Below, piece after piece: positions 17,756 through 25,872 of a DNA stretch of 64,000 nt. The position numbers and the translations under genes are program-made. Below the pieces are notes generated by a model. That model had not been told where the DNA came from and did no database searches. It was given only the letters and a program-made list of their open reading frames with translations. Within the stretch, counting starts at the first letter, position 1; each line of letters starts with the position of its first letter. Location: assembly GCF_009828115.1 (NCBI RefSeq), contig NZ_WTYL01000003.1:320501-384500 (forward strand), written 5' to 3'. The DNA comes from Allopontixanthobacter sediminis. Lineage in GTDB: Bacteria > Pseudomonadota > Alphaproteobacteria > Sphingomonadales > Sphingomonadaceae.

Positions 17756-18849
17756 TCTATCTCGATTACCAGGCAACCACGCCTCTCGCCCCCGAAGTGC
17801 GCGATGCGATGCTGCGCTGGCTCGATGGGCCGGACGGTGTCGGGTTCGGCAATCCGCACAGCGCCCATGCGATGGGACGCCAGGCGGCGGCGGCGGTGGA
17901 ACTTGCGCGCGACCGGGTGGCGGCGCTGCTGCCGCCCGGCGGAAAGGTGATCTTCACCAGCGGCGCAACCGAGGCGATCAACACCGTGCTGCGCGGCTCC
18001 AAAGGCGATGTCCTGACCTTCGCCGCCGAACATGCTGCCGTGCTCGACTGCAAGCCTGCGGTGGAAGCGCAAGGACGCAAGTTCGAAATCCTGCCAGTCA
18101 AATCCGGTGGCCGCGCCGATCTGGTGGAATTGCGGAAGGCGGCCGCGAAGAGGACCGCAATAATTGCCGCTATGCTGGTCAATAACGAGATCGGCGCAAT
18201 TAATCCGATGGGCGATATTGTAGCCATCGCCCGAGAGGCTGGCGCGCTGGTGCTGTGCGATGCGGTGCAGGGATACGGCCGCATGACCATTCCCGGCGCG
18301 GCGGATTTTATCGCAGTTTCGGCGCACAAGATCCACGGTCCCAAGGGCATTGGCGCGCTGTGGATGCGGGACGGACTGAAACTCGATCCTTTGCTGAGCG
18401 GCGGGGGACAGGAAGGCGGTCTCCGGTCGGGAACCCTCAGCCCGGCCCTTTGCGCCGGGTTCGGTGCAGCGGCGAAGCTGGCATCGGAGCGGATGCAGGA
18501 GGACGCCCGGCATGTGGAAGCACTGTGGACGATTGCCCGCGCCGCGTTTGCCGACTGGACGCTCAACGGGGCGGATGAAGCGCGCTGGCACGGCAATCTC
18601 AACCTGAGGCTGCCCGGGCTGGATGTGGCGCGACTGATGTCGGAATGCCGCGACATCTGCTTCTCCGCCGGGTCAGCCTGCGCCAGCGGGTCGGGCCGGC
18701 CAAGCCATGTGCTGAAAGCGATCGGACTTGACAGTTCAGCGTCAAAGAGTTCGATAAGGCTTGGATTCGGCCGCTATACGACGCCGGACCAGATCGAGGA
18801 TGCTGCTGAAAGGCTCAATGCGGCTGCGGCTGCGCAAGTCGTCAAGTAA
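17752..18849 (+). CDS. Cysteine desulfurase (NifS/IscS-like), second of a tandem pair
   Basis: 365 residues, class V PLP enzyme. MIYLDYQATTPLAP is the N-terminal motif. AEHAAVLD has the catalytic His, SAHKIHGPKG the Schiff-base Lys and GSACASGSGRPSH the persulfide Cys loop, so it should be active. It is coupled to the upstream paralogue by ATGA and followed 8 bp later by a [2Fe-2S] ferredoxin gene, the company expected of Fe-S cluster assembly. No scaffold (IscU/SufU), SufBCD, IscA or chaperone gene is present here. I leave the symbol blank because iscS and nifS cannot be told apart. Confidence 0.93.
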   Translation: MIYLDYQATTPLAPEVRDAMLRWLDGPDGVGFGNPHSAHAMGRQAAAAVELARDRVAALLPPGGKVIFTSGATEAINTVLRGSKGDVLTFAAEHAAVLDCKPAVEAQGRKFEILPVKSGGRADLVELRKAAAKRTAIIAAMLVNNEIGAINPMGDIVAIAREAGALVLCDAVQGYGRMTIPGAADFIAVSAHKIHGPKGIGALWMRDGLKLDPLLSGGGQEGGLRSGTLSPALCAGFGAAAKLASERMQEDARHVEALWTIARAAFADWTLNGADEARWHGNLNLRLPGLDVARLMSECRDICFSAGSACASGSGRPSHVLKAIGLDSSASKSSIRLGFGRYTTPDQIEDAAERLNAAAAAQVVK

Positions 18850-18857
18850 GGAGCCGG

Positions 18858-19190
18858 ATGGTCAAGGTCAGATTTATCGCCGCCAATGGCACCATCACCG
18901 AGGCCGAGGCCGAGGCCGGCATATCCTTGCTCGAAGCGGCGCAGGCCGCCGGTATGCCGCTCGAGGGGACGTGCGAAGGACAGATGGCCTGTTCCACCTG
19001 TCATGTGGTGATCGGCGCCGGATGGTTCGACCGGTTGAAAGACTCTAGCGAGGAGGAGGAAGACATGCTCGACCTCGCCGCGGGCGTCACCCGCACCAGC
19101 CGCTTGTCGTGCCAGATCCTGCTCGATCCGGAACTTGACGGGCTCGAAGCGCAAATCCCGCCGGAAAGCCGGGACATGCAGCGCCTCTGA
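18858..19190 (+). CDS. [2Fe-2S] ferredoxin, adrenodoxin/Isc type
   Basis: 110 residues, normal for vertebrate-type ferredoxins. The cluster ligands are CEGQMACSTC (three Cys, CX5CX2C) and the fourth Cys in TSRLSCQI. The acidic stretch DSSEEEEDML is the usual partner-docking region. It supplies electrons to Fe-S assembly or P450-type enzymes; adjacency to two cysteine desulfurases favours the former. Ribosome site aaggag lies just upstream of ATG 18858. Confidence 0.94.
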   Translation: MVKVRFIAANGTITEAEAEAGISLLEAAQAAGMPLEGTCEGQMACSTCHVVIGAGWFDRLKDSSEEEEDMLDLAAGVTRTSRLSCQILLDPELDGLEAQIPPESRDMQRL

Positions 19191-19209
19191 ACCCGTCCGT
19201 CCGAAGGAT

Positions 19210-20127
19210 TCAGCCTTCGCTTCCCAGCACTGGCTCCGCGGTCGAATGCCGTGTCAGGCGCTTGATCGCAAGAATGATCCCGGCAATCGGTAGCGTTACG
19301 CTCAGCAGAACGATCAGGGCCGCCATCATCACGCCAAGGATCGAGCCGAGGGAACTGAACGCCCCTTTGACCGGGCCAAGGAAATCGCCGCCGACGGTTT
19401 CCGCAGACCGGTAATTGATATCGATCTTGCTGAAGGCGACCCGCCCCTGCATTTCATTGAGCCAACCTCTCGCCTGGTCAATTTCCTCGTTGACCTGCGC
19501 TACACTGCGCTCCGCTTCGACCAGCTCCTTGACGGTGCCCTTGCGAGTCTTGAGGACCTGCATCAATCGGTCGCGCAAGGCGGTACGAGTCTCGATCCGG
19601 GCCTGGGTATCGATGAGTTGCTTGGACAGCTCATCCGTCGAGATGTTGGCCGCAACCTGTTCGGCTTCGGCATCGGTCGCTTCGTCTTCCAGCAAGGCTC
19701 CCACCGCTCGCGCATGGCGGGTCGCGACTGCCAGTTGCAATACCCCGCTCCGGTTGCCGTTCTCAATTTCGCCCGACAGGTTCATCCCGAGGATCTGGCA
19801 GCTGGTGGGCCCCTGCTGTTCGCAGATATTCGCATGGCGACGCATCAGGCCGGACATTTCCTGCGCCGGCAGGCGGTACTCGAAGCCATATACATAGGCG
19901 AGTTGGGGTAGATTCGGCATTTCCGCCGCATTCGGGTTGCCAGCACTGGCAATTGCGGCCGCTTCCGTCTCTGCTGCCGCAACATTCGCGACGTCAGTCG
20001 AAGCGTCGGCCATGATCTCGGAACCGAGATTTTCTTGTTTATTATCAGATGTTTGATCGGAACACCCGGATGCGGTCAAGGCAACCACACCGAGCAGGAG
20101 AATCGACTTGTTCAAAATGCGCCTCAT
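19210..20127 (-). CDS. DUF4349 lipoprotein
   Basis: 305 residues. ATG 20127 follows aaggagg and gives a lipoprotein signal: MRRILNKSILLLGVVALTASGC with Cys at residue 22. The middle is acidic and Ala-rich, then a coiled-coil region (QARIETRTALRDRLMQVLKT), then a membrane helix near the C-terminus (GVMMAALIVLLSVTLPIAGI) and a basic tail. This is the layout of DUF4349 proteins, which have no established function. It probably spans the periplasm from a lipid anchor to a membrane helix. The stop is 19 bp from the convergent ferredoxin stop. Confidence 0.85.
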   Translation of the reverse strand: MRRILNKSILLLGVVALTASGCSDQTSDNKQENLGSEIMADASTDVANVAAAETEAAAIASAGNPNAAEMPNLPQLAYVYGFEYRLPAQEMSGLMRRHANICEQQGPTSCQILGMNLSGEIENGNRSGVLQLAVATRHARAVGALLEDEATDAEAEQVAANISTDELSKQLIDTQARIETRTALRDRLMQVLKTRKGTVKELVEAERSVAQVNEEIDQARGWLNEMQGRVAFSKIDINYRSAETVGGDFLGPVKGAFSSLGSILGVMMAALIVLLSVTLPIAGIILAIKRLTRHSTAEPVLGSEG

Positions 20128-20200
20128 TTTGGCCTCCTTTTTGCCATAATCTCGCCACAATTGAGACCATGGATAAGTTTTGGCAAGCGCAAAATGCAAA

Positions 20201-20232
20201 GAGGCCCTGCCACACGTCGGTGGCAGGGCCTC
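20201..20232 (-). terminator. Hairpin terminator after the PfpI gene
   Basis: A perfect 13-bp stem (20201-20213 with 20220-20232) lies 41 bp past the stop of the PfpI-type gene; on the minus strand it is followed by a T-rich but interrupted tract (tttgcatttt). It probably ends that transcript ahead of the DUF4349 gene. Confidence 0.7.
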
Positions 20233-20273
20233 CAAGACGTTCTAAACATTATAGAACGCCGCGTATTTGAGGA

Positions 20274-20816
20274 TCAGGCCGGTTGGCTGGCCATTTCCTT
20301 TACCTTGCTGATGAATGCCTTCGAGAAGGCCGGAATATCATCCGGATTTCGGCTCGTGATCAGGTTGCCGTCTTCCGCAACTTCCTGATCGACCACATTG
20401 CCGCCGGCGTTCTTCAGGTCCGTTCGCACGGATGGCCACGAGGTCACGGTCTTCCCGCTGACGAGACCAGCTTCGATCAGCAGCCATGGTGCGTGGCAAA
20501 TGGCCGCGATTGGCTTCCCCGCACGGTCGAATTCCCGAACAAGATCGATCACCTTGTTATTCATCCGAAGGATGTCGGGGTTCATCTGTCCGCCTGGGAG
20601 CAGTAGCCCGTCAAAATCGGAAACCGAAACGTCATCAACTGTCTTGTCGACTGAAACGGATTTGCCCCAATCCTTCTGGTCCCATCCCTTGATTTCGCCC
20701 TCTTCAAGGCTGACTACGGTGGTTTCAAAACCGGCGTTCTCGAGATTCGATTTCGGATCGAGCAATTCCGATTGCTCGAAGCCGTCCGTCGCGATGATCA
20801 TAATGCGTTTTGTCAT
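20274..20816 (-). CDS. DJ-1/PfpI family protein (YhbO/glyoxalase III-like)
   Basis: 180 residues, one PfpI domain. The nucleophile elbow is AAICHAPWLL with Cys-His, and DGLLLPGGQMNPD provides the upstream family motif; a Glu near residue 14 (DGFEQSEL) completes the usual site. Relatives act as deglycases/glyoxalases or stress chaperones, and PfpI as an intracellular protease; which applies cannot be read from sequence. Ribosome site aaggag precedes ATG 20816. It stands alone and is divergent from parC. Confidence 0.92.
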   Translation of the reverse strand: MTKRIMIIATDGFEQSELLDPKSNLENAGFETTVVSLEEGEIKGWDQKDWGKSVSVDKTVDDVSVSDFDGLLLPGGQMNPDILRMNNKVIDLVREFDRAGKPIAAICHAPWLLIEAGLVSGKTVTSWPSVRTDLKNAGGNVVDQEVAEDGNLITSRNPDDIPAFSKAFISKVKEMASQPA

Positions 20817-20913
20817 AGTGAACTCCTTGATTTCTGTTCATTGATCCAACGGGCGGGGACAGCACTATGTTCCGCATTGTTAGGCGGCCCGTGGCGGTGA
20901 TAGGGCAAACCAC

Positions 20914-23208
20914 ATGACCACCATCGATATTGAAAAATCCGGCGACGATCCTGCCGATTCGATCATCAACGAAAGCTTCGATTCCGCGCTATCGGAACGC
21001 TATCTCGTCTATGCGATGTCGACGATCACGGCGCGCTCGCTACCGGACCTGCGTGACGGGCTGAAACCGGTCCACCGCCGGTTGCTGTGGACCATGCGGC
21101 AGCTGAAGCTGGACCCGACCAACAATTTCAAGAAATCCGCCCGCGTGGTCGGTGAGGTGATCGGCAAATACCACCCCCATGGGGACACCGCCGCCTATGA
21201 CGCGATGGTCCGGTTGGCGCAGGATTTCGCCCTCAGGTATCCGCTGGTCGAAGGCCAGGGCAACTTTGGCAATATCGATGGTGATAACGCCGCGGCCTAT
21301 CGCTATACCGAAGCACGCCTGACGCGAACCGCCATGCTGCTGATGCAGGGGCTGGACGAAGGCGCGGCCGATTTCATCCCGACCTACAATGGCGAGGAAG
21401 AAGAGCCCGCACTGATGCCGGGGCTGTTCCCAAATTTGCTCGCAAACGGCGCCAGCGGCATCGCGGTGGGCATGGCGACGAACATTCCTAGCCACAATGT
21501 CGCCGAAGTGATCGACGCAACATTGGAGCTGATCGATAATCCCCATGTCGAACATTCGCGCCTGATGGAATTGTTCCGCGGGCCGGATCTGCCGACCGGG
21601 GGCCTGATTGTGGACAGTCCGCAGGCGATTTCGCACGCTTATGAGACCGGGCGCGGATCGTTCCGGGTCCGCGGGCGCTTCCGCTCGATCGAGGCGGAGA
21701 CCGAGGAAGATCGTGAAGCGGGGATCGAGCGCCTGGGCGGCGGTCAATGGCAGCTCGTCATCAGCGAAATCCCCTACCAGGTGCAGAAGGGCAAGCTGAT
21801 CGAGCAGATCGCCCAGCTGATCGCCGACAAGAAGCTGCCGATCCTGGAAGACGTCCGCGACGAAAGCGACGAGGCGATCCGCATCGTGCTGGTTCCGCGC
21901 AGCCGCAATGTCGATCCCGAATTGCTGAAGGAATCGATCTACAAGCTGACCGATCTGGAAAACCGGTTTGGGCTAAATCTCAACGTTCTCGATGCCACCC
22001 GCACGCCGATGGTGATGGGCTTGAGGGAGTTGCTGGGCCATTGGGTCACCAGCCAGATCGATATCCTGCAGCGGCGCACGCAGCACCGGCTGGACAAGAT
22101 CGCGGCGCGGCTGGAACTGGTCGAAGGCTACATCATCGCCTTCCTCAATCTCGACCGCGTGATCGAGATTATCCGGACGCAGGACGAGCCCAAACCGATA
22201 ATGATGGCGGAATTCGCCCTCAACGACCGGCAGGCCGAAGCGATCCTCAACATGCGGCTGCGGTCCCTGCGCAAGCTGGAGGAGATGCAGCTCCGCGGCG
22301 AACGCGACGACTTGCTGAAGGAACAGGACGATCTGGAAACACTCCTCGCCTCTCCGGCCCGCCAACGGACCCGCCTGAAGCGGGACCTGACCGCGCTGCG
22401 CAAGGAATATGGTGAGGACACACCGCTTGGCCGCCGGCGGACGACAATCGCGGAAGCCGCGCCGACCGTTGAATTCTCCTTTGATGCGATGATCGAAAAA
22501 GCCCCGGTGACGGTGATCCTGTCAGCCAAGGGCTGGATCAGGGCCGCCAGCGGGCACGAGCCGCTCGACAAGGAATTCAAGTTCAAGGAAGGCGACGGTC
22601 CCGCGTACGCGCTGCACGCCCAGACCACGGACAAGCTGCTTCTCGCGCTCGACAATGGCCGGTTCTACACCCTTGGTTGCGACAAATTGCCCGGTGCCCG
22701 CGGGTTCGGCGAGCCGGTGCGCAACATGCTGGATTTCGAGAATGATGCGCAGATCGTCGGGGTCATCGTCCACAAGCCCAAAGGCCAGCTGCTGTTAGCG
22801 GCCGCCAACGGCAAGGGCTTCGCAGCGGAAACCGACGAACTGCTCGCGGAAACCCGGAAGGGCCGGCAGGTCGTCAACCTGAAGGACGCCAACCGGTTGG
22901 TGGTCGTGTCCGAAATTGCCGCCGAGCATGATCATGTCGCAGTCGTGGGGGACAACCGGAAGCTGGTGATTTTCAGTCTGGACGAGCTGCCGATCCTCGG
23001 GCGCGGGCAGGGGGTGACCCTGCAACGCTACCGTGATGGGGGAATGTCGGACGCGATCACCTTCACGCTGGAGGACGGACTCAGCTGGGCCATGGGCGGC
23101 GACACCGGGCGGACACGGACCGAAAAGGAAGTCTGGCAATGGAAAGTCGCGCGCGGCGCCGCTGGCCGAATGCCGCCGCAGGGTTTCCCGCGCGACAACA
23201 AGTTCTGA
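20914..23208 (+). CDS. parC: DNA topoisomerase IV subunit A
   Basis: 764 residues. Type IIA topoisomerase, decatenates daughter chromosomes with ParE. The winged-helix active site contains YRYTEARLT with the DNA-linking Tyr, and the quinolone-region helix is KYHPHGDTAAYDAMVRLA. The N-terminal cleavage domain and coiled coil extend to about residue 490; the C-terminal part is a shortened beta-pinwheel without the GyrA-box, favouring ParC over GyrA. parE is not adjacent. The start at 20914 (MTTIDIEKSG) has only a weak ribosome site. Confidence 0.95.
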   Translation: MTTIDIEKSGDDPADSIINESFDSALSERYLVYAMSTITARSLPDLRDGLKPVHRRLLWTMRQLKLDPTNNFKKSARVVGEVIGKYHPHGDTAAYDAMVRLAQDFALRYPLVEGQGNFGNIDGDNAAAYRYTEARLTRTAMLLMQGLDEGAADFIPTYNGEEEEPALMPGLFPNLLANGASGIAVGMATNIPSHNVAEVIDATLELIDNPHVEHSRLMELFRGPDLPTGGLIVDSPQAISHAYETGRGSFRVRGRFRSIEAETEEDREAGIERLGGGQWQLVISEIPYQVQKGKLIEQIAQLIADKKLPILEDVRDESDEAIRIVLVPRSRNVDPELLKESIYKLTDLENRFGLNLNVLDATRTPMVMGLRELLGHWVTSQIDILQRRTQHRLDKIAARLELVEGYIIAFLNLDRVIEIIRTQDEPKPIMMAEFALNDRQAEAILNMRLRSLRKLEEMQLRGERDDLLKEQDDLETLLASPARQRTRLKRDLTALRKEYGEDTPLGRRRTTIAEAAPTVEFSFDAMIEKAPVTVILSAKGWIRAASGHEPLDKEFKFKEGDGPAYALHAQTTDKLLLALDNGRFYTLGCDKLPGARGFGEPVRNMLDFENDAQIVGVIVHKPKGQLLLAAANGKGFAAETDELLAETRKGRQVVNLKDANRLVVVSEIAAEHDHVAVVGDNRKLVIFSLDELPILGRGQGVTLQRYRDGGMSDAITFTLEDGLSWAMGGDTGRTRTEKEVWQWKVARGAAGRMPPQGFPRDNKF

Positions 23209-23218
23209 CAAAGGAAAA

Positions 23219-23250
23219 GGGCCGGTACGGATTTTCATCCATACCGGCCC
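23219..23250. terminator. Hairpin between parC and the convergent secreted-protein gene
   Basis: A 9-bp perfect stem gggccggta (23219-23227) / taccggccc (23242-23250) with a 14-nt loop. On the minus strand it is followed by a T-rich run (ccttttccttt), so it fits best as the terminator of the minus-strand gene, and may also stop parC transcription. Confidence 0.7.
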
Positions 23251-23291
23251 TCCCTTGCGACCCGATTGGCTCGGGTTTCAACCAAATATGA

Positions 23292-23816
23292 TTAGCTTGC
23301 GGCTGCTGGTTCTGCCTGTCCTGCAGCGGCCTGGATCTGGTCCATCGTAAACAATGTAATCAGTGTGCCCGCTGGATTGACTGCGAAATGTTCGCGTTTC
23401 ATGGCAACCGGACCGGTTTCGAGCTTGAGGACGACGTTATCGCCTTCGACTGTCTCGACAGTACCGACCATGACATCACTTACCGAATGGACCATCGCAC
23501 CAGGGACCAACGCTGCATCGCGCTGGGCCGTTGCTGCGGCGATCTGTTCGTCCAGCATCGCGTTAATCTGGGCTTGGGTCGCCGTAATGCTCGGGCCCTT
23601 TTCCCCGGTTCCGAAAACGTCGGCTGGCAGCGGTGCCTTATGCTTGCCGGTATCCACGGTAACAATACCACCGGCAATCGATTCCACTGTGCCAACTACA
23701 TTGCCTTCGGGACCGTAAATTGTTGCGCCGACAGTTGGCTCGCTAGTCTGAGCCAGCGCGGATGCCGCAGAAAATGCCAGTAGACTGGCCGCGGCGAATT
23801 TCATGAACTTCATCAT
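23292..23816 (-). CDS. Secreted protein with two PRC-barrel-like repeats, function unknown
   Basis: 174 residues from ATG 23816, with ggag upstream. A clear Sec signal peptide (MKFAAASLLAFSAASALAQ) is followed by two similar blocks: VGATIYGPEGNVVGTVESI near residue 30 and PGAMVHSVSDVMVGTVETV near residue 105, each followed by a VV-x-TG strand. That pattern suggests an internal duplication of a small beta-barrel such as PRC. The C-terminus is Ala/Glu/Pro-rich. It is monocistronic between parC and rhlE. Confidence 0.75.
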   Translation of the reverse strand: MMKFMKFAAASLLAFSAASALAQTSEPTVGATIYGPEGNVVGTVESIAGGIVTVDTGKHKAPLPADVFGTGEKGPSITATQAQINAMLDEQIAAATAQRDAALVPGAMVHSVSDVMVGTVETVEGDNVVLKLETGPVAMKREHFAVNPAGTLITLFTMDQIQAAAGQAEPAAAS

Positions 23817-24108
23817 CTCACTCCATAGATACTTGCATTCATTGCCCGGAAACCTGGAACTGTAGAGTTCCAACTGGAAACCGGCTTAGGATGGGATCGC
23901 ATATTCTCGATACGGGGTTGCCCCCAAAATCAGCCCGTCAGGATCGAACGGACAAACACGCTCACCAGTACCGGAGATTTTCTCCGGCCCAGTGGCTCAA
24001 CCCCATCCATCGGGATAGGGCGGAGCAACTGGCCACCTTGTATGCAATATAACCTGAAGCTGGGGTGAAGGGTTCCCACGGAACCTCCCCGGTAGCCCTA
24101 AACTGCGT

Positions 24109-25614
24109 TCAGTTGGGCCGACCGCGCGATTGACGGCGTGCGCCGCCGCCACTGGCCCCGCCCCCGCTCGGGCGAGGACCGTTATTCGGGCGCGCTGCGG
24201 CAACCGGATTGGTTACCGGACCGCGTCCGCCGTCCCTGCGGCCGCCACCACGAGCTCCGCCGCCAGTGCCTTCCCCGCTCCGTTCACCGGTCCGCGGACC
24301 TCGGTTGTCGCTCCGGTTATCGCTCCGGCCACGGCCCTGACTGCCACCGCCGTGTCCGCCGCCCTGGCTGCGGCCACGGCCCTGGCCGCCTCCGCCTGCA
24401 CGGCCGCCGGGTGCCCGTTCCGCGCCGGAACGCTTGGGGGCAGGGGCCGGCAATGTCTTTGCCAGCATCTGGAAGTTTTCCGGCAGCGGCATCGGAGTGA
24501 GTTTTACCCCGGTCAGCCGCTCGATGCCCTTGATGAAGGGTTTCTCGTCAGCCGCGATATAGGCGATCGCGACCCCGTCCGCCCCGGCACGGGCCGTCCG
24601 GCCGATCCGGTGGACATATTGCTCCGACACATTGGGAATTTCGAAATTGAACACATGGCTCACGCCGGTCACGTCGATGCCGCGGGCTGCGATATCGGTG
24701 GCAATGAGCACCGGCACGGAGCCGTTGCGGAATCCGTCCAGCGCCCGCGTACGCTGGGCCTGCGATTTGTTGCCGTGGATGGCGGCGGCGTTGATACCGG
24801 CGGCAACCAGATGGCGAACGACCTTGTCAGCGCCGTGCTTGGTACGGGTGAATACCAGGCTCTTGTCGATGGTCTTGTCATCCAACCCGGCCTTCAGCGT
24901 GAGCGTGAGCAGCGCCTGTTTTTCCGCCTGGTTGATATAGATACCGTATTGCTCGACCCGTTCAGCGGTGGTCGATTGCGGTGAAACCTCCACCCGGACC
25001 GGGTTCTTGATGAAGCGCTTGCCGAGTTCGGCAATCGACTGCGGCATGGTGGCGGAGAAAAACAGGCTCTGCCGGTCTTCGGGCAACATGGCGGCAATGC
25101 GCGCCAAAGGCTTGATGAAGCCGAGATCCATCATCTGGTCGGCTTCGTCGAGAACGAAAATTTCCACGTGGCGCAGTGTCAACGCCCGCTGTTCGATCAG
25201 GTCGAGCAGGCGGCCGGGAGTGGCCACCAGCACGTCGGTCCCTCCGACGAGCTTGCGAGCCTGCTTGCTGGCTGGAACGCCGCCGAATATGCACTGAACC
25301 GACAGGTTCAGGTACTTGGCATAACCTTCCATGTTATCGGCGATCTGGGCCGCGAGTTCGCGCGTTGGCGACAGCACGAGCATCCTGCAGCCCGACGGAA
25401 AGCGGCCGGTTGGCTTTTCCGCGAGGTAATGAAGCGACGGGAGGGAGAATGCCGCGGTTTTACCGGTACCGGTCTGGGCAATACCCAGCAGGTCGCGGCC
25501 TTCCATCAGCGGCGGGATCGCCTGCTTCTGGATCGGCGTGGGTTCCGTATAGCCCTTGGTTTCGAGCGCACGAAGAAGTGGTTCGGCAAGGCCGAGTTGT
25601 TTGAAATAAGACAT
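24109..25614 (-). CDS. rhlE: DEAD-box RNA helicase RhlE-type with Gly/Arg-rich tail
   Basis: 501 residues. All helicase motifs appear in order: PTPIQKQAIP (Q), AQTGTGKT (Walker A), PTRELAAQ, TPGRLLDLI, LDEADQMMDLGF (DEAD), FSATMP, and HRIGRTARAG (motif VI). From about residue 395 the chain is almost entirely Gly, Arg, Ser and Gln (RGG-like), which would bind RNA non-specifically. RhlE enzymes act in ribosome assembly and RNA turnover, often in the cold. ATG 25614 gives MSYFKQLGLAEPLLRAL; open frame upstream encodes no family sequence. It has a long leader with a hairpin and a T8 tract. Confidence 0.94.
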   Translation of the reverse strand: MSYFKQLGLAEPLLRALETKGYTEPTPIQKQAIPPLMEGRDLLGIAQTGTGKTAAFSLPSLHYLAEKPTGRFPSGCRMLVLSPTRELAAQIADNMEGYAKYLNLSVQCIFGGVPASKQARKLVGGTDVLVATPGRLLDLIEQRALTLRHVEIFVLDEADQMMDLGFIKPLARIAAMLPEDRQSLFFSATMPQSIAELGKRFIKNPVRVEVSPQSTTAERVEQYGIYINQAEKQALLTLTLKAGLDDKTIDKSLVFTRTKHGADKVVRHLVAAGINAAAIHGNKSQAQRTRALDGFRNGSVPVLIATDIAARGIDVTGVSHVFNFEIPNVSEQYVHRIGRTARAGADGVAIAYIAADEKPFIKGIERLTGVKLTPMPLPENFQMLAKTLPAPAPKRSGAERAPGGRAGGGGQGRGRSQGGGHGGGSQGRGRSDNRSDNRGPRTGERSGEGTGGGARGGGRRDGGRGPVTNPVAAARPNNGPRPSGGGASGGGARRQSRGRPN

Positions 25615-25650
25615 AAAAATACTTTCAGGACGCGCCAGACGGATCCCGCC

Positions 25651-25695
25651 AAAAAAAAGGGGATTCCGGGCGCAGAGTTTGGGTCTGCGACCCAA
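25651..25695 (-). promoter_or_regulatory. Structured leader of rhlE with hairpin and T8 tract
   Basis: On the minus strand, upstream of the rhlE start, a 7-bp hairpin ttgggtc/gacccaa (25679-25695) is followed 20 nt later by eight consecutive T (25658-25651), 36 nt before the ATG. The T8 tract is outstanding in this GC-rich DNA. It may be a helicase-responsive attenuator or simply an unstructured RNA-binding site; no strong stem immediately precedes the T run. Confidence 0.35.
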
Positions 25696-25872
25696 GCGTG
25701 AAAAGGGAAGCTTAGCGAATAACGCTTGCCGTGCGTCGGCTGCGGGACTTCTGCCATTTTGTGCGGCGAAGTTCACGCTTGCAGCCGAGTGCGCATCCTC
25801 ATGATGCGCCGGACGTCGGAGGCCATGTAGGGCTGAATGTGTGAATAAGCAATGAAATAACGAATGCGGGAC

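Noticed and set aside
21172-21210. Thr in the ParC quinolone-region helix (GDTAAYD) as a resistance mutation
   Set aside because: The residue may be the natural state in this lineage; without relatives to compare, no resistance claim is justified.
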